This document shows positions 26,318-34,297 of a stretch of DNA of 64,000 nt, piece by piece (positions within the stretch are counted from its first letter, which is position 1; the number at the start of each line of letters is the position of its first letter). Made by a program: the position numbers and the translations under genes. The notes below the pieces were generated by a model that saw nothing but the letters and a program-made list of their open reading frames with translations, was not told where the DNA came from and ran no database searches. The DNA comes from Exiguobacterium flavidum (GTDB lineage: Bacteria > Bacillota > Bacilli > Exiguobacteriales > Exiguobacteriaceae): assembly GCF_003344535.1 (NCBI RefSeq), contig NZ_QPKS01000013.1, forward strand, positions 24,344 through 88,343, written 5' to 3'.

Positions 26318-26414
26318 TGTAACAGCCTTCTTTCTGAATGAATGTCTTGTTCTCATTCTACGCTATATCAGCGAAAAAAGTTCCATTGCAAGCGTCCGGA
26401 TGACTTGCGGGCAC

Positions 26415-26442
26415 GAAAAAAGGAAACCGGCGGACCGGTTCC
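26415..26442 (-). terminator. Terminator of the DUF3243 gene
   Basis: GGAACCGG / CCGGTTTCC stem with a T6 tail on the minus strand. Confidence 0.88.
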
Positions 26443-26449
26443 CTTGGAA

Positions 26450-26758
26450 TCACTTCACGAGTTTGACGAGCAGGCTTGCGAGCGACTTGCGCTCTGATTC
26501 GTCGCCTGCCTTCCACAGTTCCTGGAGCAGGTATTCTTCACGGTTGCGTGGTTCTTCGTGCTTCGCGAGGTAGTCCGCGACCTTCTCCGCGACTTTCGCC
26601 AGCTGGTTGTCGTTCAAGCCGAGGCTCTCGCCTTTTGACACCTTGTCACCGAGGTAGGATTTGAACTGTTCGAAGTTCGACAGGATCTGCTCCTTCGATT
26701 CCTCGTCCATCTGACTGAGTTTCTGTTCCACTTTTCCTGATACTTGTGATTCTTCCAT
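26450..26758 (-). CDS. DUF3243 family protein
   Basis: A 102-aa cytoplasmic protein of the DUF3243 family (like B. subtilis YmfJ). The conserved core is FEQFKSYLGDKVSKGESLGLND, followed by VADYLAKHEEPRNREEYLLQELW and an ending LASLLVKLVK. It is helical, with no catalytic motif; the family's function is unknown. The start has AAAGGAGG upstream. The preceding 200 bases hold an AT-rich hairpin but no gene. Confidence 0.88.
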   Translation of the reverse strand: MEESQVSGKVEQKLSQMDEESKEQILSNFEQFKSYLGDKVSKGESLGLNDNQLAKVAEKVADYLAKHEEPRNREEYLLQELWKAGDESERKSLASLLVKLVK

Positions 26759-26824
26759 CTGAACGTCCTCCTTTGGGTTATCAAGCTGTTTAGTTAATAG
26801 CCGAAGGAGAGGGTGTTAAAACAA

Positions 26825-26861
26825 CTTCAGAAAAAATAAAGAGGTTTATTTTTTTCTGAAG
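26825..26861. repeat. AT-rich perfect hairpin
   Basis: A 16-bp stem (CTTCAGAAAAAATAAA with its complement, one bulged T) around a GAGG loop. It lies between the maa end and the DUF3243 promoter region and could be a secondary terminator for maa on the minus strand. The rest of the 213-base gap shows nothing else. Confidence 0.5.
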
Positions 26862-26922
26862 CAAGCGCTTTAGCAAGAACTACCATCCCTCAAATTATTT
26901 GCTTGTCTTAAGGGTAGAATAG

Positions 26923-26947
26923 CCCGCTTCGATGAAAGCGGGCTGAG
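26923..26947 (-). terminator. Possible terminator of maa
   Basis: AGCCCGCTT / AAGCGGGCT stem just past the maa stop codon; the T-tract is weak. Confidence 0.5.
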
Positions 26948-26971
26948 GAACAGATTAGAATTCGATGAGAG

Positions 26972-27529
26972 TCAGAGATGTTTGATGATACGGGCGGGAT
27001 TCCCTCCGACGACGACGTTGTCCGGTACATCCTTGACGACGACGCTTCCTGAGGCGACGACGACGTTATCGCCAATCGTCACGCCCGGGTTGATGACGGC
27101 ACGTCCGCCGATCCAGACGTTGTCACCGATCGTGACGGGCTTGCCGAACTCGGCGCCGGAGTTCCGTTCGACCGGGTCGAGCGGATGGGCCGCGGTATAG
27201 ATATGTACGCCTGGTGCCAGCATGCAATTGTTGCCGATCACGACCGGACAGATGTCGAGGATGACGCAGTCGTAGTTGGCGTAAAATCTTTCCCCGAGCG
27301 TGATGTTGTAGCCGTAGTCGCATTTGAAGCTCGGCTCGATATAGAGTGACTCACCGGTCCGCCCGATCAGTTCCCGCAGGATGTCCTTGCGTTCCGGGAC
27401 GAAGTCGACGCTCAGCTGGTTGAACTGATGACAGAGGCGTTGCGCCCGTTTGCGGTCCGCGACGAGCTCCGCGTCTCCTGCGAGATAGAGTTCTCCCCGG
27501 ATCATCTTCTCTTTTTCGGTGATGCTCAT
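26972..27529 (-). CDS. maa: Maltose O-acetyltransferase (hexapeptide family)
   Basis: A 185-aa acetyltransferase of the Maa/LacA group, transferring acetyl from acetyl-CoA to sugars such as maltose or glucose. The N-terminal [19 protein letters not shown] is the maltose-transacetylase domain. The rest is a left-handed beta helix of hexapeptide repeats, with the catalytic-region motif [11 protein letters not shown] and the closing [21 protein letters not shown] lies before the ATG. Single gene. Confidence 0.93.
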   Translation of the reverse strand: MSITEKEKMIRGELYLAGDAELVADRKRAQRLCHQFNQLSVDFVPERKDILRELIGRTGESLYIEPSFKCDYGYNITLGERFYANYDCVILDICPVVIGNNCMLAPGVHIYTAAHPLDPVERNSGAEFGKPVTIGDNVWIGGRAVINPGVTIGDNVVVASGSVVVKDVPDNVVVGGNPARIIKHL

Positions 27530-27570
27530 GTTCGTTCCCTCCTCTTTTTTTCCATTAGACCATGAAACAG

Positions 27571-27601
27571 CAAAAAAAGCCTGTCCGAAGGAGGACAGGC
27601 T
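27571..27601 (-). terminator. Terminator of nox
   Basis: AGCCTGTCC / GGACAGGCT stem followed by T7 or more on the minus strand. Confidence 0.92.
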
Positions 27602-27607
27602 GATGTG

Positions 27608-28963
27608 TCATTGAAGGGTGCGTGCTTTCTGTGCACCGAGCGCCTGAAGCGCTGCCTGGTTCAACAGGTTCCACGGCTTGTTGTAGTGCGGCTGGAAGAA
27701 GAAGTCGACGAAAGCGAGTTCCTCGAGCGTCATGTCATTCTGGATCGCGACGGAGAGCGTGTTCATCGACTGCGTCATGTCGATCTTCGAGATGATCTGT
27801 GCACCGACGACGCGGTTCGTCTCCTGTTCGAAGACGATCTTCAACTGGACGTCCTCAGCGGTCGGCATGAACTCCGGACGGTAGGCGTCGACGACGGTCA
27901 CGCTGTCGACCGACAGGCCGAAGAACGGTGCGGCATCTTCCGTAAGTCCGGTCGAAGCGATGTTCAAATCATATAGACGGAGACCTGAAGTCCCTTGCGT
28001 CCCTTGATAGCGGACGCTCGGTGTGAGCAGGTTCTTCCCGACGAGCGTACCCATCCGGACGGCGTTCGTCGCGAGCGGGATATAGGCGTGCGTGCGGGCC
28101 GGGTTGTAGTAGACGGCACAGCTGTCGCCGGCAGAGAATATGTCCTTGTTGCTCGTGCGCATGTATTCGTCGACGATGATCGCCCCGTTCGGCAGCATGT
28201 CGATCTGTCCTTTCAGCAATTCCGTGCTCGGGCGGAATCCGACGCAGAGGATGACGAGATCCGTCTCGAACGTCCCTTTGTCAGTGACGACTTCCGTGAC
28301 TGATCCGTTCTCGCCGCGGAATGCTTGGACGGTCTGACCGAGTTCGAGCTTGATGCCGCGGTCTGTCAGTGCATCTTCGATGATATCGGTGAACGAGCGG
28401 TCGAGATATTTATTCAGGATGCGGTCTGCGCTGTCGATGAACGTGACGTCCTTGCCGTACGATTCGAACGCTTCGACGAGTTCAGCGCCGATGTAGCCTG
28501 CTCCGACGACCGTGATCTTCGATGCGTCAGCCGCCTTCTCGATGATCGCCTGGGCGTGAGCGTAGTTCTTGCAGAGCTCGATCTGGTTGAGTTCGATTCC
28601 AGGGAGCGTCGGGATGATCGGCCAAGATCCGGTCGTCATGATCAAGCGGTCATACGAGTCGTACACCGTCTCGCCGGTCAACAGGTTCTTCGCGACGAGC
28701 GTCTTGTGCTCCGTATCGATTTCAAGGACGTCATGTTTGAGGCGCATCGTCGCACCGAGGCGTGCGAGTTCGTCCGGCGATGAATAGAACAAGGATTCTG
28801 CGTGCTCGACGACGCCGCCGACATGAAGTGCGATGCCGCATGAGAGGAAGGAGACGTTGTCATTTCGCTCATAGACCGTGATATCGAGGTCGGGATGGGC
28901 TTGCGTGAGTTCCTTGACTGCTGCTGTTCCTGCGTGTGTACAACCGATGACTGCTACTTTCAT
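27608..28963 (-). CDS. nox: Water-forming NADH oxidase
   Basis: A 451-aa flavoprotein that reduces O2 to water with NADH, regenerating NAD+. The N-terminus (KVAVIGCTHAGTAAVKEL) and the redox-active Cys in SFLSCGIAL (near residue 42) are typical of the Nox/NADH peroxidase group. A NAD-binding VVGAGYIGAELVE lies near residue 155 and the FAD-binding FSAGDSCAV near residue 280. The promoter (TTGCAA-N17-TATACT) has a TGTGA-N6-TCACA palindrome just after the start point, so redox repression by Rex is plausible. Confidence 0.93.
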   Translation of the reverse strand: MKVAVIGCTHAGTAAVKELTQAHPDLDITVYERNDNVSFLSCGIALHVGGVVEHAESLFYSSPDELARLGATMRLKHDVLEIDTEHKTLVAKNLLTGETVYDSYDRLIMTTGSWPIIPTLPGIELNQIELCKNYAHAQAIIEKAADASKITVVGAGYIGAELVEAFESYGKDVTFIDSADRILNKYLDRSFTDIIEDALTDRGIKLELGQTVQAFRGENGSVTEVVTDKGTFETDLVILCVGFRPSTELLKGQIDMLPNGAIIVDEYMRTSNKDIFSAGDSCAVYYNPARTHAYIPLATNAVRMGTLVGKNLLTPSVRYQGTQGTSGLRLYDLNIASTGLTEDAAPFFGLSVDSVTVVDAYRPEFMPTAEDVQLKIVFEQETNRVVGAQIISKIDMTQSMNTLSVAIQNDMTLEELAFVDFFFQPHYNKPWNLLNQAALQALGAQKARTLQ

Positions 28964-28999
28964 GTTGGTTTCGCTCCTTATATGAATGAGTTGGATGTT

Positions 29000-29015
29000 T
29001 GTGAGTTAAATCACA
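29000..29015. promoter_or_regulatory. TGTGA-N6-TCACA operator near the nox start point
   Basis: TGTGAGTTAAATCACA, flanked as TTTGTGA...TCACATT, fits both the Rex (TTGTGA-N6-TCACAA) and Bacillus Fnr (TGTGA-N6-TCACA) consensus. It lies downstream of the predicted nox -10, a repressor position. Confidence 0.65.
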
Positions 29016-29031
29016 TTCTTTCGATAAACTT

Positions 29032-29060
29032 AGTATATTTTTTCACAAAGTCTTTTGCAA
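29032..29060 (-). promoter_or_regulatory. Sigma-A promoter of nox
   Basis: On the minus strand TTGCAA, 17-bp spacer, TATACT. Confidence 0.7.
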
Positions 29061-29099
29061 GTCTTCTTTGTGCAAAAATGAGCATATTTTTGTCTAAAA

Positions 29100-29115
29100 T
29101 GTGAATTCAATCACA
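29100..29115. promoter_or_regulatory. Second TGTGA-N6-TCACA site
   Basis: TGTGAATTCAATCACA, exactly 100 bp from the first copy. It lies upstream of both the nox promoter and the divergent sigma-B-like promoter. Confidence 0.6.
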
Positions 29116-29139
29116 ATAAGTATTTGCTCGTTGTTTTTA

Positions 29140-29165
29140 GTTTAAGAAGAGCAGGATTAGGGAAT
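29140..29165 (+). promoter_or_regulatory. Sigma-B-like promoter of the YitT-type gene
   Basis: GTTTAA, 14-bp spacer, GGGAAT, a full match to the Bacillus sigma-B consensus. It uses the same spacing and -10 as the site upstream of rsbV in this window. Confidence 0.7.
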
Positions 29166-29171
29166 ATCAAT

Positions 29172-29367
29172 TTTGTTGGATTCTGGACGAAGGGATGGGA
29201 CACGATGGATACCGAGAGGACAATGCATCTATTCGCTTTACCGGATTTCTAGCATCGCCTGTCTGACGATCAGTCGGTAACGATCTAGAAATCGGGGAGA
29301 GAATAGATGAATACCCAAACGGAATATAGACCTCTCCGATGCACAGGAACGGAGAGGGAACTAAACT
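29172..29367 (+). promoter_or_regulatory. Structured leader with a ribosome-site hairpin and possible leader ORF
   Basis: The leader forms a 9-bp stem GATTTCTAG / CTAGAAATC (29244-29252 / 29285-29293), extended past one bulge by ATCG/CGAT. A perfect 8-bp stem CCTCTCCG (29331-29338) / CGGAGAGG (29350-29357) follows; its 3' arm is the only Shine-Dalgarno of the gene at 29368. A possible 42-codon leader ORF (29307-29435, GGGGAGAG before its ATG) runs through that stem and overlaps the gene start in another frame. Regulatory function is inferred. Confidence 0.4.
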
Positions 29368-29988
29368 ATGAAACGTATCGCAACCATTCTAGCCGGGACG
29401 CTGTTGATGGCGTTCGGCTACTATACCTTGAATGAACAATTCGGACTGGCTGAAGGAGGCTTCATCGGGCTATCGCTCCTTGGACGCTATTTCTTCGACA
29501 TCAATCCGGCCATCACGATGCTCGCGCTCGACCTGCCATTCTTCATCGGCGCCTTCTTTTTGAAGGGCAGGCGCTTCGTGATGGAGGCACTTCTTTCGGC
29601 AGGCGCACTGTCGGTTTTCTACGAGATGTGGCACAGATTCGACCTGTTCCACTTTCCGGAGCAGGCGTGGCCGGCGACATTGATCGCTGCGCTCGCAAGC
29701 GGTGTCGTCACCGGATACGGACTCGGTCTCGTTCTTAAGAGCGGAGGGGCGACAGGAGGCGACGACCTGCTGTCGATGGCGCTCAGCAAGATGACCGGTG
29801 TCTCGATCGGGACGATCCTGTTCGCTCTCGACGCGCTCGTCTTGATGATCTCGCTCGTCTACTTGCCGCTCAGCTTGACGCTCTATACGCTGCTCGCGGT
29901 CGGCGTCGCCGGACGAATCGTCACGGTGATGACGCGGGAGCCGAAGAGCGTTCGAAACGTCAAACCGATACCAGTCAACGTCAAATGA
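29368..29988 (+). CDS. YitT/YczE-type membrane protein
   Basis: A 206-aa membrane protein of the YitT family (PF02588). The N-terminal GTLLMAFGYYTLNEQFGLAEGG and the GGATGGDDLLSMALSKMTG motif near residue 128 are typical; five or six membrane segments are visible. It lacks the C-terminal DUF2179 cytoplasmic domain of the long YitT form, like the shorter YczE type. Function is unknown. Its ribosome site is buried in a hairpin and the promoter looks sigma-B dependent, so it may be a stress-induced protein under translational control. Confidence 0.85.
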   Translation: MKRIATILAGTLLMAFGYYTLNEQFGLAEGGFIGLSLLGRYFFDINPAITMLALDLPFFIGAFFLKGRRFVMEALLSAGALSVFYEMWHRFDLFHFPEQAWPATLIAALASGVVTGYGLGLVLKSGGATGGDDLLSMALSKMTGVSIGTILFALDALVLMISLVYLPLSLTLYTLLAVGVAGRIVTVMTREPKSVRNVKPIPVNVK

Positions 29989-29992
29989 CGAT

Positions 29993-30023
29993 GCTCCTTC
30001 CTGTCACCAGGAAGGAGTTTTTT
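29993..30023 (+). terminator. Terminator of the YitT-type gene
   Basis: CTCCTTCCTG / CAGGAAGGAG stem followed by T6. Confidence 0.92.
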
Positions 30024-30059
30024 CATGCAGCCTTGAAATAGGGTAGGGGGAGGGATTAG

Positions 30060-30641
30060 ATGATCAGAACTGCACGGCCAGACGACGCGGAGGCGATCGC
30101 CCCGCTCATCCATCATGCCATCCATGAAATCGCGGAGACCTTGACCGGTGCGTCAGAGGAGACGCTTGTCCGCATGCGTCTCGAAGCGCTCGTCCGCCTG
30201 CGAGGCAACCGCCTCAGCTATGAGAACACGCTCGTCGCGGAACATGAAGGCGAGGTCGCCGGAATCGTCATCGCCTATCCGGGATACGAGGCGGAGAAAC
30301 TCGATGCGAGCTTGAGCGCCTATATCGCGACCTGCACAGGGACCGTTCCGGTGATCGACGTGGAGACGGAAGGGGACGTCTACTACATCGACACGCTGTC
30401 GGTCGCGCCGGAATACGGGGGAAAAGGAATCGGGACGCGCCTGCTCGAAGCAGCTTCGACAAGGGGCGAGAAGCTCGGATGCGGCTCGGTGACGCTGAAC
30501 GCCGATCAGTCGAACGCAGGAGCGCAGCGGCTCTACCGGCGGCTCGGGTTCGAGAGGACCAAGACGGTCCAGATCAGCGGCAGCCAGTTCGACTATATGG
30601 AGAGAAGGTTCGACCGTGAAGAAGGACAGCAACATGATTGA
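30060..30641 (+). CDS. GNAT family N-acetyltransferase
   Basis: A 193-aa GCN5-related acetyltransferase. The acetyl-CoA binding motif A is IDTLSVAPEYGGKGIGTRLLE (about residues 110-130), and the C-terminal NAGAQRLYRRLGFER is typical motif B. The acceptor is unknown. First of three overlapping genes (GNAT, AlkD-like, GNAT). GGGGGAGGG stands before the ATG. Confidence 0.88.
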   Translation: MIRTARPDDAEAIAPLIHHAIHEIAETLTGASEETLVRMRLEALVRLRGNRLSYENTLVAEHEGEVAGIVIAYPGYEAEKLDASLSAYIATCTGTVPVIDVETEGDVYYIDTLSVAPEYGGKGIGTRLLEAASTRGEKLGCGSVTLNADQSNAGAQRLYRRLGFERTKTVQISGSQFDYMERRFDREEGQQHD

Positions 30642-31302
30642 ACGGCTCGATGAGGGACTCGCGCCTTATCGTGATGAGGAGAAGGCACGTCAGATGTCGG
30701 CCTACATGCGCAACCAGTATCCGTTCCTCGGCATCCAGACGCCGGCCCGGCGAAGCGTGACGAAACCGCTGTTCAAGGCGTCGACGCTCGACTGGGACTT
30801 CGTTGATGCATTGTACGAAAAGCCGGAGCGCGAGTACCAGGTGATCGCGGTCGATTACTTGGCGCACCACGCGTCGTCACTCGGGTGGGAAGACCTTGGA
30901 CGGCTGAAGCGCTTGATCGAGACGAAATCCTGGTGGGACACCGTCGACGCCATCGCGAGTACGCTCGTCGGCAGCATCGTCCGGCGTTATCCCGAGACGA
31001 ATTCTGTCATGGACGAGTGGATCGAGGACGAGAACCTGTGGGTCCGGCGGACGGCGATCCTCCATCAGCTCAGCTTCAAAGGAGAGACGGACGAGGAGCG
31101 TCTGTTTGCGTACTGCAGGCGTTGCGCGGACGAGAAGGAATTCTTCATCGCGAAGGCGATCGGCTGGGCGCTGCGTCAATATGCGCGAACCGCGCCGGAC
31201 CGGGTGGAAGATTTTCTTGTGAAGGAGAAGCTCCAGGCGCTGAGCGTCCGGGAAGCATCAAAACATTTGGAGATGAAAAAGAAGTCGGGGGACCTTGAAT
31301 GA
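30634..31302 (+). CDS. DNA alkylation repair protein, AlkD-like
   Basis: A 222-aa HEAT-repeat protein of the AlkD family (PF08713), whose characterised members excise 3-methyl and 7-methyl purines. It shows the YPFLGIQTPARRSVTKPLF opening and the conserved WWDTVDAIAS stretch near residue 95, with the Trp and Asp expected at the base-sensing and catalytic positions, then VRRTAILHQLSF near residue 135. The ATG at 30634 (AAGAAGGA upstream) overlaps the preceding gene by 8 bp; a GTG six codons earlier is less likely. Confidence 0.9.
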   Translation: MIERLDEGLAPYRDEEKARQMSAYMRNQYPFLGIQTPARRSVTKPLFKASTLDWDFVDALYEKPEREYQVIAVDYLAHHASSLGWEDLGRLKRLIETKSWWDTVDAIASTLVGSIVRRYPETNSVMDEWIEDENLWVRRTAILHQLSFKGETDEERLFAYCRRCADEKEFFIAKAIGWALRQYARTAPDRVEDFLVKEKLQALSVREASKHLEMKKKSGDLE

Positions 31303-31751
31303 ATGAAGAACAGGTAAGTTTGATTGAACTGACGGAAGAGAATTGGTACGACTGCTGTCAGCTTGAGGTCACTTCGGAACAAGCCGGCTTCATCGAGCCG
31401 AACGCGGTTTCGATCGCACAGTCGAAGTTCACGCCGTCGCTCGTCACTCGGGCGATCGTCCATCAGGGCGAGACGGCCGGATTCCTGATGGACAATTCGG
31501 AACCGGAAGAGCTCGACGGCCACTGGGTCTACCGGATCATGGTCGATCGCAAGCATCAGGGAAAAGGGATCGGGAAAGCAGCGACACGTCTGATGATCGC
31601 TGAGATGGAGCAGCTGCCAAAAATCCGGAAGATCGTCGTCGGCTATCATCCGGACAACACGGGGGCGCATCAATTGTACGCAAGTCTCGGTTTCAAGGAC
31701 GAAGGGGACCGCTTCGGCAAGGAGATGGCCGTCGTCAAAAAAATCAAATGA
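31299..31751 (+). CDS. GNAT family N-acetyltransferase (diamine-acetyltransferase-like)
   Basis: A 150-aa acetyltransferase similar in layout to BltD/PaiA-type polyamine acetyltransferases. It has an N-terminal WYDCCQLEVTSEQAGFIEPN, motif A YRIMVDRKHQGKGIGKAA near residue 80, and C-terminal NTGAHQLYASLGFKDEG. It overlaps the AlkD-like gene by 4 bp (ATGA), so it closes a coupled three-gene operon. Acceptor unknown; polyamines are a guess from the N-terminal pattern. Confidence 0.85.
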   Translation: MNEEQVSLIELTEENWYDCCQLEVTSEQAGFIEPNAVSIAQSKFTPSLVTRAIVHQGETAGFLMDNSEPEELDGHWVYRIMVDRKHQGKGIGKAATRLMIAEMEQLPKIRKIVVGYHPDNTGAHQLYASLGFKDEGDRFGKEMAVVKKIK

Positions 31752-31793
31752 GCTACGAAACGAGAAGAGGATGGCTCAAAAGTCCATCTGTAA

Positions 31794-31836
31794 AAGAGAT
31801 ACGGGAGCGGATTCCAAATCCGCTCCCGTATCTCTT
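31794..31836 (+). repeat. 20-bp perfect hairpin after the GNAT operon
   Basis: Two 20-base arms, AAGAGATACGGGAGCGGATT and its exact complement, flank a three-base loop. There is no T-tract directly after it. It probably serves as the operon's 3' end structure or as part of the repeat element that follows. Confidence 0.8.
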
Positions 31837-31847
31837 CGTCTAGATGA

Positions 31848-31994
31848 AACCACTCGCTTCACGCGACTCCTGCAGGGAAAAGCGCGATGCGTCGCGCTGT
31901 GAGAGACGAAAAAGACCCGCTTCCCTGTCCGAAAATGGAAAGGGAGGCGCGGCTTGTGTCTCGCCTGAGGAAAGCGATTGAAGATCGAGTGGTT
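31848..31994 (+). repeat. GCGACTCCTGC-type intergenic repeat element
   Basis: Closed by AACCACTCG / CGAGTGGTT and followed by T7. The interior (GCGACTCCTGCAGGGAAAAG, GACCCGCTTCCC, GGAGGCGCGGCTTG, GAGGAAAGCGA in order) has the block order of a family of intergenic repeats common in Bacillus-group genomes. Function unknown. It fills the gap between convergent operons and could be transcribed as a small RNA. Confidence 0.55.
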
Positions 31995-32015
31995 CTTTTT
32001 TTGAGTCACCCTCTT

Positions 32016-33374
32016 TCATTTCAGCCGGTAAAGGACGGCAGAGGCATCTTCAGGCTCAAAACGCGAATCCGACTCGAACGAGGCGACGCGTTCGACGTCG
32101 ATTTTCGCGCCCTGCTCCCGAAGCCGCTCGAGCAGGCGGCCGGTCACGTAGCTGTCACGTCCTTTCGGCTCAGCCTTCCACTTACTGAGCGAGGCGACCG
32201 GAACGATCCGGACTTCAGGACGGGAGAAGCTGAACTGGCGCGCCTCCTCGTCCGTGAAGACGGTCGCGTCCGGTGGCAGCTCCTCTGAAATCCAGTCCGC
32301 GAGCTGAATCGTCGCCGGCGGTTGATTCGCCTGTTCGACGAGTGCAAGTCCGAGATAGAACTGGGTGAGCGCGAACAAGGCGACAGGGAGAGCCGGACGA
32401 CGCAGCAAATAGAACGCAAGGATGAGGACGAGCGGCAACAGATGGCGCGGTTTGTCGATGTTCTGCGCAAGGAGCGCCCAGGCGAAATAGGTGGAAGCCG
32501 TCACTCCCCACCAGCGTTCGATCCGGCCGGGGCGCTGTGCGAGAAACGCAAGACCGAGCAATCCGATCATGGAACCGAACGCGAAGCCGTGCCAGAATAT
32601 CTGCTTCAGGACAAGGAGCAGCCGACCGACGAGCGGCTCGGCGTCCGTCGCGGCACTCCCGCCCCAGTCCGAGAAATGACCGTCGACGAAGCTGAGGGCA
32701 AGGCGGGCGAACGTGAGCGGTCCGCCTGTCGAGAAGGCGACCGGCAGGAGCCAGGCGAGCTGGGCGAGCGCAAGGACAGACAGTTCCGAGACGAGCTGCC
32801 AGCCGTCCTTCCGCTTCTGGAAGAGCAGAAAGAGCAGGATGATGCCGACTGGTGCGTAAGAGAGCCGGGTCGCCATCAGGAGACCGAACAGGAGGTATGG
32901 CAGGAGACGCCGCTTCCCGAGTCTCGCCTGCTCGACACTCCAGGCGAACCAGACGAGCAGGCCGAGCGCAAGACCGTCCGACATCCCGGTCGCGCTGATC
33001 ACGACGATCGAAGCGATCAGGTTCAAGGCGATCGCCTGCAGCAGGGCGAGCGAATCGCGCGCAGACCTCTTCAGCAAGAGGTAGGCCGGAATGACGCTGC
33101 TCGCAAAGCCGATCGTCGAGACGGTGCCAAGAGACAGCACCGGGGCGAACGGCAGTGCCGTCGCGACGAGGATGAAGAGTGGATAGCCGGGGAAGTGCGG
33201 CCTGAGATCGGCGAGATCGTACTGGTCGACGGCGAGCGCGAAGTTCGCGATGTCGTAGCTTGCTGCGAACGGGCTGATATAGAGAAGGCGATACGCCAAG
33301 ACGGCGAGGAAGAGCAAGGCGACCCATAGAAAAAGCGACCGCCCGGTGAAGAGACGATCGCGAAACTGCTTCAA
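32016..33374 (-). CDS. GT-C-like membrane glycosyltransferase
   Basis: A 452-aa polytopic protein with about 11 membrane segments and a C-terminal extracytoplasmic domain of about 90 residues, the layout of GT-C transferases that use polyprenyl-phosphate sugars. An early Asp (FAASYDIANFALAVDQYD, near residue 40) in the first external loop fits the usual catalytic acid, and GYPLF follows near residue 65. No family name is certain. The start is TTG 33374, whose TTGA overlaps the ftr1 stop, with AAGGAGG six bases upstream. Last gene of the Fur-box operon. Confidence 0.7.
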   Translation of the reverse strand: MKQFRDRLFTGRSLFLWVALLFLAVLAYRLLYISPFAASYDIANFALAVDQYDLADLRPHFPGYPLFILVATALPFAPVLSLGTVSTIGFASSVIPAYLLLKRSARDSLALLQAIALNLIASIVVISATGMSDGLALGLLVWFAWSVEQARLGKRRLLPYLLFGLLMATRLSYAPVGIILLFLLFQKRKDGWQLVSELSVLALAQLAWLLPVAFSTGGPLTFARLALSFVDGHFSDWGGSAATDAEPLVGRLLLVLKQIFWHGFAFGSMIGLLGLAFLAQRPGRIERWWGVTASTYFAWALLAQNIDKPRHLLPLVLILAFYLLRRPALPVALFALTQFYLGLALVEQANQPPATIQLADWISEELPPDATVFTDEEARQFSFSRPEVRIVPVASLSKWKAEPKGRDSYVTGRLLERLREQGAKIDVERVASFESDSRFEPEDASAVLYRLK

Positions 33375-34285
33375 GAAGCCTCCTTGAGGCGGGCTGTTTT
33401 CGGTGAGCGGTTCTGGAGGAAGAGCATCCAGCCTGCGAATCCGAAGTAACCCCACCAGGCGAGTACTTGTTCGAGCGACGGATTGTGGCTGTAGCCGAAC
33501 ATCGCTGCCATGAACGTACCGATCTGACCGCTGATGAGCGTCGTGTTGCCGGTGTCGCGCAAGTATTGCACCTGATCGATGTAGTGCTCAGGCATGAAGT
33601 GGACGATGTTGTAGACCGCAGCGGGCGTACCATCCGCGTTCGAAAGGAAACTGCCGATCAGTCCGAGGTCCTGAAAACGCCCAATCGTCTGAACGAGCAT
33701 GCCCGCCGCGATGAACAGGATCAGGACGCCTGTCACCTGGAAGAACCGTTTGACGGAAATCTTCATCGTACCGGAGACGAAGAGATATCCGATGATGAGG
33801 GCGAGCAGGAGACCGGACAGTGCTCCGTAGCTCGTCAGCACCTTCTCGATCTCCCCGCCCGAGATGGCGGCGAAGAAGAAGACCGTTTCGACTCCTTCGC
33901 GGACGATGACGAGGAAGGAATGGACGATCATCGTGATGGCGCTGCCGGCCGAAACGGCGGCGGCGACCTTCGCCTGTGTCGCTTTCTGATTCTCTTTTGC
34001 CTCCTTGCCCATCCAGAGCACCATGTGCGTCAGCAGGATGACTGAGACGATCATGATTCCGAGGCGGAGGTAGGTATCGCTGCCGAAGCTCGCGAAGCTC
34101 GTGAAGACGACTTGGAACAGGAAGGCCGTGCCGACGCTGACGAGCAACGCTAGACCGACACCGGCATATACCCATTTCTTATATTGAGGCGCGTTCAGGC
34201 GGTCGAGATAGCCGAGGATGAGCCCGACGATCAGGACGGCTTCGAGACATTCGCGCAGCGTGATCAAAAAAGCTTGAAAGTCCAT
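33371..34285 (-). CDS. efeU: FTR1 family iron permease
   Basis: A 304-aa seven-helix iron permease of the OFeT/FTR1 family. Both REXXE iron-binding motifs are present: RECLE in helix 1 (residues 11-15) and REGVE in helix 4 (about 128-132). Relatives take up Fe3+ or Fe2+ with EfeO/EfeB-type partners. No EfeB peroxidase or M75-domain EfeO gene is adjacent. Instead it sits seventh in an operon of glycosylation-type genes with two exported helical proteins, behind a Fur box. AAGGAGG stands before the ATG. Confidence 0.9.
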   Translation of the reverse strand: MDFQAFLITLRECLEAVLIVGLILGYLDRLNAPQYKKWVYAGVGLALLVSVGTAFLFQVVFTSFASFGSDTYLRLGIMIVSVILLTHMVLWMGKEAKENQKATQAKVAAAVSAGSAITMIVHSFLVIVREGVETVFFFAAISGGEIEKVLTSYGALSGLLLALIIGYLFVSGTMKISVKRFFQVTGVLILFIAAGMLVQTIGRFQDLGLIGSFLSNADGTPAAVYNIVHFMPEHYIDQVQYLRDTGNTTLISGQIGTFMAAMFGYSHNPSLEQVLAWWGYFGFAGWMLFLQNRSPKTARLKEAS

Positions 34286-34297
34286 ACTGTTTCCTCC

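Noticed and set aside
26861..26877. cre-like AGCAAGCGCTTTAGCA before the DUF3243 gene
   Set aside because: Lacks the flanking TG...CA of the cre consensus.
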